Shown here in pieces: positions 1-8,352 of a stretch of 36,718 bases of DNA. Within the stretch, counting starts at the first letter, position 1; each line of letters starts with the position of its first letter. The DNA is from Pseudomonadota bacterium (lineage in GTDB: Bacteria; Pseudomonadota; Gammaproteobacteria; UBA11654). The notes under the pieces are model-generated. The model ran no database searches. It worked only from the letters and a program-made list of their open reading frames with translations, and was not told where the DNA came from. The translations under genes and the position numbers were made by a program. The stretch lies in NCBI GenBank assembly GCA_029979325.1, contig JAPOHS010000003.1:1-36718 (forward strand). Reading direction: 5' to 3'.

Positions 1-189
1 TTGCTCAATAAATTCATTTGATTGAGTATATCGAGAAAATGTCTCTTGATTCTGTTCCTCAACCCAAGCCAATGATCTCTTGCCCTCAACTTCTTCTAAC
101 CAAAGATAAGGATCTGGCTCATCTGAAATTACGCTTTGTGACAGCAATCCGATGAATAAACATGATAGATAATATTGCAGTGCCTTCAT
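1..189 (-). CDS. Prolyl oligopeptidase (S9A-type), N-terminal part only
   Basis: This is the first 63 codons of a gene that runs off the left edge of the window. It begins at the ATG at 187-189. The protein opens with an uncleaved-looking hydrophobic stretch (residues about 4-20, signal-peptide-like). It then reads DPYLWLEEVEGKRSLAWVEE, which is the hallmark opening of the S9A prolyl oligopeptidase propeller domain. A strong ribosome site (GAGGTGA on the minus strand, about 196-202) lies just upstream and runs up against the stop codon of the preceding peptidase gene (203-205). The two genes are therefore probably co-transcribed and translationally linked. The likely role is hydrolysis of proline-containing or other short peptides in the periplasm. 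The catalytic domain is outside the window, so activity cannot be judged. The family call is fairly firm; the substrate is unknown. Confidence 0.8.
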   Translation of the reverse strand, partial: MKALQYYLSCLFIGLLSQSVISDEPDPYLWLEEVEGKRSLAWVEEQNQETFSRYTQSNEFIEQ

Positions 190-202
190 TTCAATCACCT
201 CT

Positions 203-2143
203 CTAGAGATATTTTTCAAAAAATAAAATAACGGTTTGCTCATAGATGTCTCTGTTTTCTTTTTTTCTGAATCCATGCCCTTCATTTAATGCATTCATAT
301 ACCATACAGTTTTTTCTTTTTCTTCAAGGGATTTCACGACTTGTTCTGATTCTGTCACTGGAACCCTAGGGTCATTTTCACCCTGAACGACAAGTATTGG
401 GACGTTGATTTCCTCAATATTATTGTTTGGACTGATCGATTCCAGAAATGCCCTCATTTCAGGATCTCTCTCATCTCCATACTCTACTCGTCTTAGGTCT
501 CTTCTGTAGTCTTCGGTGTTTTCTAAAAACGTAACAAAATTGGAAATGCCGACAATATCAACTGCAGCTTTCAAGCGATCAGAATAATGTGTCGCGCTTG
601 CAAGAACCATGTAACCTCCATAAGATCCTCCGATGACTGCAACTCTTTTAGAATCAAGACAGGGTTGACCCTCTATCCAATCCAGAAGTGCACCGATATC
701 TCTAACAGAATCCTCTCTCAGAAAACCATTGTCCAGACCCAAATAACTCTTCCCATAGCCATCACTGCCTCTCACATTCGGCGTGATCACTGCAGCACCC
801 AGTCTTTTGGACCACAATTGTATCCTTTGACTAAAAGAAGGCCTGGATTGCGACTCAGGGCCGCCATGAATAGATATGATAACGGGTTGAGGTTCTCTAC
901 ACTCTTTCGCATAAATAAAAGCAGGTATCATCCTTCCATCAAAGCTTTTATATGAAATGAGTTTTGGCTCGACAAATTCAGAAACATCCAAACCACCAAT
1001 CTCAGAAACAGTCCATCGATTTAAATCACCATACAGCAGTGGATTGTTCTTCAGATCAAGAACATAACTATCAGACGGGGTTTGATAGCTGTTGATGGTT
1101 AAACCCAATTTTGACCCATCTTCACTGAACTCAAAACCGCCGACCAGACCAATAGGTATGCTTTTGACTTTTCTGTATTTCATCGATGTGGTATCCATGA
1201 GATACAAAGAACTCATGCCGCCCTCATTCGCAGTAAAAGCAGCCCTCTTGTAATCAGAGGAAATAGCAAAACCACCAATATCCCATGGTATATCCTTCGT
1301 CAAAACATTGATTTCATTTGTTTTCAGATCTTTGTGAGCCAATTGATTGAATTCACCATACTCATTGGTCAAGAAGAATACTCCGTTCTGTGATCGATCA
1401 AAAGAGAGGATTGCATTGTATGATTCAATCTCATTTGATCCGAGAATCATTTCTTTCTTTTTGGACTCAACATCCAATATGTAAGCTTTTGCATTCGTGA
1501 TCGATATATAATTCTGAATCAATATCTTTTTGCCGTCCTTCGACCAATCGCTTGGCCCCCACCAAGTGCCATCTGGAGCTTCCAAAATCATCTCGGCCGA
1601 ATTTGAATCTTTGGAATCCATCATCCATACATCATTGGATCGCCCGTTTCGCCGGGTACTCTGATATGTGATTCTCGAGCCATTTTTCTCCCACAATGGT
1701 CCGCCATTTCTTGATGTGCCATCTGTGAGCATGACTGAAGAGCCGTCCTTTGTGTCTAAGAGGAAGATCTGATTATTTTCTGTTCCGCCCGCATCCATTG
1801 TAAATGCAATCGATTTGCCTCCCGGCTTCCTAGAAATTGATCCAATTGGTTCATCAAAGAACGTAATCTGCTCTCTTGCTCCACCTTGTTTTCTCACTCT
1901 ATGCAATTGGCTCACATTTCCAAAGCGAGTTGTGATGAATATCTCATCGCCTTCTCGATTGAATCCTCTAAAAGGAGCAGATCGAACATTCTGATATTGC
2001 GTGAGATCTTGCTGAATGCTTTCAGGGATCAGTGGAATATTCTTGAGAATTAGATTGCCATTGTTTTCTGTCCTGTCATCTGCAAAAGCAAATACCGAAG
2101 AAAACAATAATGTATATAACATCAAATGAAGAGATTTCCTCAT
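203..2143 (-). CDS. Exported S9-family serine peptidase (acylaminoacyl/dipeptidyl peptidase type)
   Basis: This is a full-length 646-residue peptidase of the prolyl oligopeptidase clan. Residues 1-21 form a signal peptide ending FAFA-DD. Residues about 40-390 hold TolB/WD-like beta-propeller repeats. The alpha/beta-hydrolase domain covers about 400-646. The catalytic serine is in GGSYGG (S507), the aspartate in GENDPRVP (D591) and the histidine in NEGHGF (H623). HGGP near residue 428 is the usual oxyanion-side motif. The arrangement fits the S9C/S9D branch that removes acyl-amino acids or dipeptides from peptides, here in the periplasm or envelope. The gene leads a two-gene operon with a second S9 peptidase 13 nt downstream. 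GGTGA lies 6 nt before the ATG as a plausible ribosome site. The exact substrate cannot be read from sequence. Confidence 0.9.
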   Translation of the reverse strand: MRKSLHLMLYTLLFSSVFAFADDRTENNGNLILKNIPLIPESIQQDLTQYQNVRSAPFRGFNREGDEIFITTRFGNVSQLHRVRKQGGAREQITFFDEPIGSISRKPGGKSIAFTMDAGGTENNQIFLLDTKDGSSVMLTDGTSRNGGPLWEKNGSRITYQSTRRNGRSNDVWMMDSKDSNSAEMILEAPDGTWWGPSDWSKDGKKILIQNYISITNAKAYILDVESKKKEMILGSNEIESYNAILSFDRSQNGVFFLTNEYGEFNQLAHKDLKTNEINVLTKDIPWDIGGFAISSDYKRAAFTANEGGMSSLYLMDTTSMKYRKVKSIPIGLVGGFEFSEDGSKLGLTINSYQTPSDSYVLDLKNNPLLYGDLNRWTVSEIGGLDVSEFVEPKLISYKSFDGRMIPAFIYAKECREPQPVIISIHGGPESQSRPSFSQRIQLWSKRLGAAVITPNVRGSDGYGKSYLGLDNGFLREDSVRDIGALLDWIEGQPCLDSKRVAVIGGSYGGYMVLASATHYSDRLKAAVDIVGISNFVTFLENTEDYRRDLRRVEYGDERDPEMRAFLESISPNNNIEEINVPILVVQGENDPRVPVTESEQVVKSLEEKEKTVWYMNALNEGHGFRKKENRDIYEQTVILFFEKYL

Positions 2144-2182
2144 ACAAAATCACCCTATTTTATGATTTATATTGGGTGTAAG

Positions 2183-2214
2183 ATTATACGCTGTTATCGG
2201 CTAATATATTAGCC
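2183..2214 (-). promoter_or_regulatory. Promoter with perfect 16-bp palindrome before the S9 peptidase operon
   Basis: On the minus strand a consensus -10 (TATAAT, 2183-2188) lies about 35 nt before the peptidase ATG. No recognisable -35 exists at 16-19 nt spacing. That position is instead occupied by the perfect palindrome GGCTAATATATTAGCC (2199-2214). It could be an operator or activator site. It could also be a weak hairpin after the upstream CIA30 gene (stop at 2225), but no U-tract follows it on either strand. The regulatory reading is inference. Confidence 0.4.
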
Positions 2215-2224
2215 TTTATCGATA

Positions 2225-2764
2225 TCAATAGAGCTCAATCCTGGCCAAATCGATCTGCGCATCATATTCTTTTCCGATCGCTACAATTCCGATCGATTTG
2301 ATGTTGGAAGCATTGAATGATTTAGGCTGATAAAAGTTTGATTTGATGAAACTATCCAACGGTAAGTCTATTGTTTGCCAGTCATCAGAGGCAAAAAACT
2401 GATATGAATAATACTGCCAAGGCGCTGGGGTCAGGCGAGTCCTGATATGAAGTTCATAATTTTCATTGTTTCCTCTGACTTTTATCCGAATGCCTTGATA
2501 TTTCTTCTGAGGGATACCTGAAATCCCAGTTGCAAACTGAATGAAACCGCCGTTGTTCTCTTTGCTTACAAATCCTGTGAGACGATAGTAACTCAAGTCT
2601 TTGTCTTGACGATACTCCAAGTTACCTTTTGAAACTCCCCCCATGACTGTGTCAGTGAAATAAACCCAGTTTCGATCATTGGGATTGCTGAGATCATCGA
2701 TAATATATGCATCTGTTTGATCATTCATAAAAAGAAGTATAAATATTAAAAAAAACATTTTCAT
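2225..2764 (-). CDS. Exported CIA30-domain protein
   Basis: This is a 179-residue protein with a short hydrophobic leader (MKMFFLIFILLF, cleavage possible around DQTDA). A single CIA30-type domain (about 20-175) follows. CIA30 domains are named after a complex I assembly factor. In bacteria they form galactose-binding-like beta-sandwiches of mostly unknown function. Visible family features are the opening W-x-x-x-x-D-x-V-M-G-G-V-S segment (WVYFTDTVMGGVSKG), the NGGF strand and the GIRIKVRGN strand. The reading frame stays open upstream to 2986, but a start at 2764 gives the leader peptide and leaves a normal divergent intergenic region before the gene at 2860. A second ATG lies two codons in. 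It is probably a monocistronic unit. The domain call is good; biological role unknown. Confidence 0.75.
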   Translation of the reverse strand: MKMFFLIFILLFMNDQTDAYIIDDLSNPNDRNWVYFTDTVMGGVSKGNLEYRQDKDLSYYRLTGFVSKENNGGFIQFATGISGIPQKKYQGIRIKVRGNNENYELHIRTRLTPAPWQYYSYQFFASDDWQTIDLPLDSFIKSNFYQPKSFNASNIKSIGIVAIGKEYDAQIDLARIELY

Positions 2765-2859
2765 AGCCAAATCTTCGTCCAATCCCCCGACATAGATTTT
2801 CAAATTAACTTCATTTTTATTAATCATTAATGTGTTATAAAAAAGAGGTGAAGGCGCCA

Positions 2860-3558
2860 ATGAAATATCGAATTTTGATTCTCGCTTGCATTTTATTGCA
2901 AATTGGAAACCTAAATGCAGTGCCTGCTGATTACGAAGCTGTCTATACAGTAAAGCTCTTGCAAGCAGATGGAACATTGAGAGCAAAATTAGAAAACAAC
3001 GATGGAACCTATACTTACACCCTAAAAACAGAGCCCACAGGCTTCTGGAAACTCATTGCAAATGGATCGATCAATGAATCAAGTGAATTCGAGATCATCA
3101 ATGATGAGATAAGGTCAATCAATTATCGTCTTAACGATACCATCAGACGAAACGCTAGAGAATCTGAGGTTGACTTCGATTGGAGTAAAAAAGTGATCAA
3201 GGGTTTCTACAAGGATCGAGTCATTGATTTTAATATAGAAAAACGCATCCTCACGAGGATACTCCTGCAAATAGAAATCATGCATCAAAAACAAAGAAAT
3301 AATCTGGAAGACACATATTTAATAATTGATAAAGATGAGATTAAAGAAATTGATATCACTTCATCCAATTCTGGAAAAAAGATTTCTGTTCCTTTCGGCT
3401 CATACGATGTTACTGAAGTCTCTCATCGATCAAAGAATTCAAACCGTATAAATACTTTCTGGCTCGCACCTGAATTAGACTTTATACCCGTAAAGCTGGA
3501 ACAAACTGAAGGCAATAAGGTGAATTTTGAAGCCAATTTGGTTCAGTTGAACAGATAA
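2860..3558 (+). CDS. Exported DUF3108-like protein
   Basis: This is a 232-residue protein with a clear signal peptide (MKYRILILACILLQIGNLNA). A beta-rich body follows. It opens with a YEAVYTVKL strand and has alternating strands through to FIPVKLEQ and the C-terminal strand. The layout matches the DUF3108 family of periplasmic beta proteins: an opening about 'Y.a.Y.v...', a central 'D..S', and a C-terminal 'P v.i.....g'. DUF3108 proteins have no established function. The start at 2860 is chosen because AGAGGTGA sits 8 nt upstream, and because the extra ten codons back to 2830 would overlap that ribosome site. It is divergent from the CIA30 gene, 95 nt apart. It ends 58 nt before tetR, with a separate promoter between, so it is probably its own unit. 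Confidence 0.7.
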   Translation: MKYRILILACILLQIGNLNAVPADYEAVYTVKLLQADGTLRAKLENNDGTYTYTLKTEPTGFWKLIANGSINESSEFEIINDEIRSINYRLNDTIRRNARESEVDFDWSKKVIKGFYKDRVIDFNIEKRILTRILLQIEIMHQKQRNNLEDTYLIIDKDEIKEIDITSSNSGKKISVPFGSYDVTEVSHRSKNSNRINTFWLAPELDFIPVKLEQTEGNKVNFEANLVQLNR

Positions 3559-3560
3559 TC

Positions 3561-3611
3561 TTGTAAAACTTTTTTTTAGTCTATATACTGACCGACCGAT
3601 CGGTAAGTATA
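3561..3611 (+). promoter_or_regulatory. tetR-RND promoter with overlapping 28-bp operator palindrome
   Basis: A -35 TTGTAA (3561-3566) and a -10 TATACT (3584-3589) are separated by exactly 17 nt. An inverted repeat at 3584-3611 has half-sites TATACTGACCGACC and GATCGGTAAGTATA. Twelve of its 14 base pairs match; the mismatches are 3590/3605 and 3596/3599. The core GACCGAC/GATCGGT resembles known TetR-family operators. It covers the -10 and the predicted start site, so a bound repressor would block the promoter. The tetR ATG follows at 3617. Confidence 0.8.
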
Positions 3612-3616
3612 GAATC

Positions 3617-4228
3617 ATGGAAAGCACTGAAATCATATTAAATAAGGCCGAAAAACTCTTTGCTGACTCAGGCTTTGGTTCAGTCTCTATGACCAATATT
3701 GCCAACGCATGTAATATGAGCAAGGCAAACCTTTATCATCACTTTTCTTCAAAAGAAGATCTTTATATCCAGATTCTTACTAGGGCTCAGAAAAAAACAC
3801 GAAATATTTTAGAAAAAACGAAAGAGATCACTGGGACATACATTGAAAAAATTGAGTTTTTTATCAATGAGCACCTGAATCAAATGCTAGAGGATCCAAT
3901 GAAGTATAAACTTCTGGCAAGAGAATTTTCTGATCTCGGCCTCTCCTCTGCTGCAATACCAACTCGTGCAATACCAAGCGTTGGACTGATGGAGCAAAAT
4001 TTATCACAGATCGTTGACCTGATAGACCAAGCAAAAAAGGCTGAGGAAATCATTGAAGAGGCTGACAGCAGGCTGCTTGCATATCAGTTGCTCTCTCCAA
4101 ATTTAACTTATATCACACACCAGAATTTGATTGATTCTGTATTTAAGGGGCTCGGTCCATCATCAAATAAAAACTTCTCCAAAACACTGACCACTAATCT
4201 TCTTAGAGGAGTAAAACGAAATGACTAG
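3617..4228 (+). CDS. TetR/AcrR-family transcriptional repressor
   Basis: This is a 203-residue regulator. The N-terminal helix-turn-helix is typical of TetR proteins: AEKLFADSGFGSVSMTNIA, then CNMSKANLYHHFSSKEDLY (about residues 10-50). The C-terminal half is an all-helical ligand-binding and dimer domain with no recognisable effector signature. It is the first gene of a tetR-MFP-RND operon and overlaps the membrane-fusion gene by 8 nt. Its promoter carries a 28-bp palindrome over the -10, so autorepression and control of the pump is the simplest reading. No Shine-Dalgarno sequence is evident before the ATG. Family assignment is secure; the inducing compound is not predictable. Confidence 0.92.
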   Translation: MESTEIILNKAEKLFADSGFGSVSMTNIANACNMSKANLYHHFSSKEDLYIQILTRAQKKTRNILEKTKEITGTYIEKIEFFINEHLNQMLEDPMKYKLLAREFSDLGLSSAAIPTRAIPSVGLMEQNLSQIVDLIDQAKKAEEIIEEADSRLLAYQLLSPNLTYITHQNLIDSVFKGLGPSSNKNFSKTLTTNLLRGVKRND

Positions 4229-5267
4229 CCTGCATAAGAGAATCATTCCGATTATTTTACCATTTGTCCTGTTCGCAATTGGTGCCAACTCACAGATCGT
4301 TGTCAGTACAACCTATCCAAGTACTCAAGAAATGAATGAGGAAGAAGATTTAATGGGCCTTATTTACAGCAAATCTTCTCCAAGCTTGGCAGTGGAAGTA
4401 TCTGGACGTGTGGTTGAGATCATAGCCGATGTTGGAGATGAGGTAAAAGCTGGAGATATTTTGGCAAGAATTGACTCGGAGAAATATAATCTCCAGTTTT
4501 CTCAAGCAAAAGCAGAGATCGCAAGGCTCAGTGCGCTTCTTATTAACCAGCAACTCGATCTACAGAGAGCTGAAAAACTGTTTAAAGACAATCTTGTTTC
4601 TGAGGAAATGATGGATAGAACCAGGGCGGAGTTTAATGCGCTCAAAGAACAAATGAATGCAGCAGATGCTCAACTTTTAAATGCCAAGAGACTGATTGAA
4701 GAAACGAATATAAAAGCACCGATTGATTCAGAGGTTGCCACTAAGTACATTGACGCGGGTGATTATGTTCAGCCAGGAATGGTTGTATATGAACTCGTAG
4801 ACACAAAAAACTTGAAAGTTAATCTGTCATTCCCTGAATACTTGAGCCCCAAGTTAAAAAAAGGACTGGAGGTTCGCATCACTTCCCCAACCAATCCAAA
4901 TGAGGTTGTTGTATCAAAAATCAGTGACATTAAGCCGAATATTGATGCTCGAAATAAATCATTGACGACGATCATTGATTTTGAAAATCCAGGCACATGG
5001 CTGCCTGGAGCCAGCTCAAGAGCAACGGTTATTTTCTCAAAATTTGAGAATGCGATTGTTGTTCCGCAAATCAGTGTGGTGAGAAGATCCGTTGGTGAAG
5101 TCATCTATGTTGTGAATGGAGATAAAGTCAAAGAAACACCAGTTAGAACTGGACTCCGTCAAGAAGGATATATTCAAATATTAGAAGGCATCGTAATAGA
5201 AGATGAAATTGTTAAAGATGGTGCTGGCTTTCTCACTGACTCCTCAATCATTGAAATTATAAATTAA
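4221..5267 (+). CDS. RND efflux membrane-fusion (periplasmic adaptor) protein
   Basis: This is a 348-residue adaptor that links an inner-membrane RND pump to an outer-membrane channel. Residues 1-25 form a signal or anchor peptide (no lipobox cysteine). The lipoyl/biotinyl half-motif is VSGRVVEIIADVGDEVKAGDILARID (about 59-85). A coiled-coil hairpin follows (about 90-155, with LFKDNLVSEEMMDR). The second lipoyl half is IKAPIDSEVATKYIDAGDYV. Beta-barrel and membrane-proximal domains follow to the end. GAGGAG lies 10 nt before the ATG. It overlaps tetR by 8 nt and stops 1 nt before the RND gene, so the two pump parts are translated together. No outer-membrane factor gene lies nearby, so a TolC encoded elsewhere is presumably used. 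Confidence 0.92.
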   Translation: MTSLHKRIIPIILPFVLFAIGANSQIVVSTTYPSTQEMNEEEDLMGLIYSKSSPSLAVEVSGRVVEIIADVGDEVKAGDILARIDSEKYNLQFSQAKAEIARLSALLINQQLDLQRAEKLFKDNLVSEEMMDRTRAEFNALKEQMNAADAQLLNAKRLIEETNIKAPIDSEVATKYIDAGDYVQPGMVVYELVDTKNLKVNLSFPEYLSPKLKKGLEVRITSPTNPNEVVVSKISDIKPNIDARNKSLTTIIDFENPGTWLPGASSRATVIFSKFENAIVVPQISVVRRSVGEVIYVVNGDKVKETPVRTGLRQEGYIQILEGIVIEDEIVKDGAGFLTDSSIIEIIN

Positions 5268-5268
5268 T

Positions 5269-8200
5269 ATGAGCTTGCCTGAGGTATCAGTTAGACGCTT
5301 TGTTTTCGCTGTAATGATCAACTTGGTCATTGTTCTATTCGGTTTGATATCGGTTAATCGAATCTCAATAGATCGTTCTCCTGATATAGATTTTTCACTG
5401 ATTTCAGTCACAACAGTTTTGCCAGGTGCCAATCCCGATGTTGTTGATTCAAGCGTTACAAACATCATTGAGGGTGCAGTCAATAGTATACCTGGTATTG
5501 ATGATGTTCGATCGAGATCAGCCCCAGGTGTATCCAATGTTTTTATACAGTTTCTATTAGAAAAAGACCTCGATATTGCGTTCAATGAAGTCCAATCAAA
5601 GGTGGGGCAAATCAATTCTCAATTACCCGATGATGCTGAAACTCCAATCATCAGCAAAATTGAAACTGGCGAAATACCCATTATCTGGCTGGCTTTGAGA
5701 GGCAATCGCACACTTCAAGATTTGAGTGTTTATGCAAAAAATGTTCTCAAAAGAAAGCTGGAAACCATCGATGGTGTAGGAAGCATTGTTATTGGGGGAG
5801 AGCAAGAGAGGAATATACGAGTCAATTTGGATTTTAATCGAATGAGTGCTTTTGGTATCACTGTCCAAGATATTGTAATGGCATTCAGAAATGAACACAT
5901 CAAACTACCTGGTGGTTTCCTCATTGATAACAGTAAAGAGGATTTATTAAAGCTTGATCTTGAATCGCATAATGTTGAAGAAATCGAAAACATCATTGTC
6001 ACCTATGATCGAAATCGTGCAATAAAGATAAAAGACATTGCCGAGGTAAAAGATGATGTCAGAGATCTAAGGAGCATGGGTCGGTTTAATGGCGATCCAT
6101 CAATCGGAATTGGTGTAACTAAAATCCGTGGCGAAAATACAGTCGAGATCATTGAGAAGGTAAAAGCCAAAATTAAATCTGACATTGAGCCGACATTGCC
6201 AGCTGGAATAACGCTCGATATTGGAACAGATGACAGCAGTTACATCTATGAATTAATCAGTGGGCTTGGACAGAACATATTTGTTGGATTCATTGTCGCA
6301 TCGCTGATCGTTCTCTTGTTTTTAAGAAGTTACTCAAGCATGGCCATTGTGAGCATCACCATACCAGTCTCGCTTTTTGGTGCAATTTTCATTATGTATG
6401 CATTTGGTCTCACGCTAAATACCATGACGATGCTCGCGTTGCTCTTACTCATTGGGATTGTTGTAGATGATGCCATTGTTGTGCTTGAAAATGCACAAAG
6501 GAATTTAAATGAAGACACGCCTGAAGAGCGTATCAGAGCGAGTATCACTGGTGCCAATGAGGTTTTCTTACCAATTGTTTCATCCACACTTGTATTGGTG
6601 GCATTGTTCACTGTTGTTTTTTTTATGGAAGGAATTGCGGCAAGGTTTTTTAGATCATTCGGTGTTGTGGTTTCTACTGGCGTCCTTGTTTCAACTTTTG
6701 TGGCTTTGACGCTCACGCCTACACTTGCTTCAAAATTCCTTAAAACCAAGAAAGAGTCAAATCGAGTATTTGATGGTTTCAATCGGAAATTCACCGTCAT
6801 TGAAAATCGTTATCGAGAAATGATTGAGTGGTCACTGAATGAAAAGAAAAAAGTTTTATCTTACGCCGGTCTTTTTGTTTTATTGTCGTTTGTCGGATTT
6901 ACCCAATTGAGTGGTGGGTTTTTTCCTGAGGAAGACGAAGGCCAATTTACAATCACGGTTAAAACACCTGTTGGAACAGGCATTGACTATACAAATGATC
7001 GATTATCAGCGGTGGAGAGTTTGTTGGAGGAATATGAAGACATTGAATCCTATTTCACCATCATGGGTTCTGGTAACCCAGTAAAAGCAGTGAATATTGG
7101 GATAGTCTATGTCAGGCTTACACCCAGCAATGTTCGTGGATATAAACAGTATGAAATCATCCCCATACTCAGAGAGAGACTGAATAAGATTCCAGGAATC
7201 AAAGCATTTCCTGCGCCTATGTCATTTGCCTCTGGGACAAGAGGTGAAGCCATGCAATTCACAGTTTCAGGACCAGATCTTAATATCCTCAATGAATCCA
7301 TCAATGCTTTCCTCAGCAAGCTTGCTGAAACACCAGAACTGGGAGATGTCGACTCAAGCATCGAATTAAATCTACCCCAAGTGAACTTGGAAATAAAAAG
7401 AGAACTAGCTTCAGAAATGGGTCTATCAACAAGACTGATTGCTGAGGCGGCGAATATCTTTGCAGGAGGTATCGATGTTGCTCGCTTCAATGACGCGGTT
7501 GGAGATGGGGAAAGATACAAAGTGAGGCTAAAGGGTCAATATGATATGTCCATTGATGATCTGGATAAAATCTATCTTAGAACACCGTCAAAAGAATTGG
7601 TTCGACTTGATACGGTTGCAACCTTCAATGAAACAGTTGGCCCATCAGAAATAACGAGGCTGGATAGAATGTACAGCGCATATTTTTATAGTGATCCCAC
7701 AACGTCTTTGAGTAATGCAATTCAACTGATTGAAGATGCTGCAGCCGAAACACTTCCTGTGGGTTACGAAGTCGGCTTCTTTGCTAGAGCAAAAGAGTTT
7801 AAAAGAACCAGTAATCAGATGCTTTTTGCATTTCTTACCGGCCTAATCTTGGTTTATATGGTTCTTGCCAGTCAATTCAACTCATTTAGACAACCATTGA
7901 TTGTGATGATCTCTCAACCACTAGCCGTCATTGGAGGAACATTTGGAATCTGGATAGTTGGATCGGATCTTAATATATTTTCGATGACCGGGCTTGTCTT
8001 ACTGACTGGGCTTGTGGCAAAGAATTCGATCCTATTGATTGACCGAACCAACCAAGAAAGACAAAAAGGCTTGGAAATTGATGAAGCCTTATTGAGTGCA
8101 TGCCCGAGGAGACTCAGACCCATTTTAATGACATCACTGACATTGATACTTGCGATGATGATGCCCGCTTTGGGAATTGGATCTGGTGTTGAATTGAGTC

Positions 8201-8352
8201 AACCGCTGGCCATTGCAATTGTGGGAGGAATGATCAGTTCAACGTTCTTAACATTGGTGATCGTACCAATCATTTACTCCTCTGCTGAGAAAAGGAAGCT
8301 TAGAAAAAGACTTTATAATCTAGAAAGAAGTGCTTCTAACTCAAATACGTGA
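5269..8352 (+). CDS. RND-family multidrug-type efflux pump (HAE1-like inner-membrane subunit)
   Basis: This is a 1027-residue proton-driven efflux transporter of the AcrB type and normal length. It has the expected duplicated plan: TM1 (about 10-30), a large periplasmic loop, a TM2-6 block (about 335-480), TM7 (about 525), a second loop, and TM8-12 (about 830-1010). Proton-relay residues are present: the Asp pair in GIVVDDAIVVLEN (D400, D401) and the Lys in GLVAKNSILLID (K918). Substrate cannot be read from sequence; many marine bacteria use such pumps for bile-like, fatty-acid or xenobiotic compounds. It is the last gene of the TetR-controlled operon. Its final 40 nt overlap the 3' end of the opposite-strand kinase gene. 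Confidence 0.95.
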   Translation: MSLPEVSVRRFVFAVMINLVIVLFGLISVNRISIDRSPDIDFSLISVTTVLPGANPDVVDSSVTNIIEGAVNSIPGIDDVRSRSAPGVSNVFIQFLLEKDLDIAFNEVQSKVGQINSQLPDDAETPIISKIETGEIPIIWLALRGNRTLQDLSVYAKNVLKRKLETIDGVGSIVIGGEQERNIRVNLDFNRMSAFGITVQDIVMAFRNEHIKLPGGFLIDNSKEDLLKLDLESHNVEEIENIIVTYDRNRAIKIKDIAEVKDDVRDLRSMGRFNGDPSIGIGVTKIRGENTVEIIEKVKAKIKSDIEPTLPAGITLDIGTDDSSYIYELISGLGQNIFVGFIVASLIVLLFLRSYSSMAIVSITIPVSLFGAIFIMYAFGLTLNTMTMLALLLLIGIVVDDAIVVLENAQRNLNEDTPEERIRASITGANEVFLPIVSSTLVLVALFTVVFFMEGIAARFFRSFGVVVSTGVLVSTFVALTLTPTLASKFLKTKKESNRVFDGFNRKFTVIENRYREMIEWSLNEKKKVLSYAGLFVLLSFVGFTQLSGGFFPEEDEGQFTITVKTPVGTGIDYTNDRLSAVESLLEEYEDIESYFTIMGSGNPVKAVNIGIVYVRLTPSNVRGYKQYEIIPILRERLNKIPGIKAFPAPMSFASGTRGEAMQFTVSGPDLNILNESINAFLSKLAETPELGDVDSSIELNLPQVNLEIKRELASEMGLSTRLIAEAANIFAGGIDVARFNDAVGDGERYKVRLKGQYDMSIDDLDKIYLRTPSKELVRLDTVATFNETVGPSEITRLDRMYSAYFYSDPTTSLSNAIQLIEDAAAETLPVGYEVGFFARAKEFKRTSNQMLFAFLTGLILVYMVLASQFNSFRQPLIVMISQPLAVIGGTFGIWIVGSDLNIFSMTGLVLLTGLVAKNSILLIDRTNQERQKGLEIDEALLSACPRRLRPILMTSLTLILAMMMPALGIGSGVELSQPLAIAIVGGMISSTFLTLVIVPIIYSSAEKRKLRKRLYNLERSASNSNT

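Noticed and set aside
587..955. 122-codon plus-strand open frame
   Set aside because: It lies fully inside the S9 peptidase gene on the other strand, which has intact catalytic motifs. The translation shows no domain or leader.
2819..2831. ATTAAT-C-ATTAAT palindrome between the CIA30 and DUF3108-like genes
   Set aside because: Short and wholly A/T apart from the centre in an AT-rich gap. It could easily arise by chance.
2765..2986. N-terminal extension of the CIA30 gene
   Set aside because: It would overlap the divergent DUF3108-like gene and its ribosome site, and would bury the leader peptide that starts at 2764.
3570..3577. Run of eight T after the DUF3108-like gene
   Set aside because: No GC-rich stem precedes it, and it falls in the spacer of the tetR promoter, so it is not called a terminator.
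6330..6800. 156-codon minus-strand open frame
   Set aside because: Antisense shadow of the RND pump TM2-6 region. Low-complexity Ser/Thr-rich translation typical of reversed membrane protein codons.
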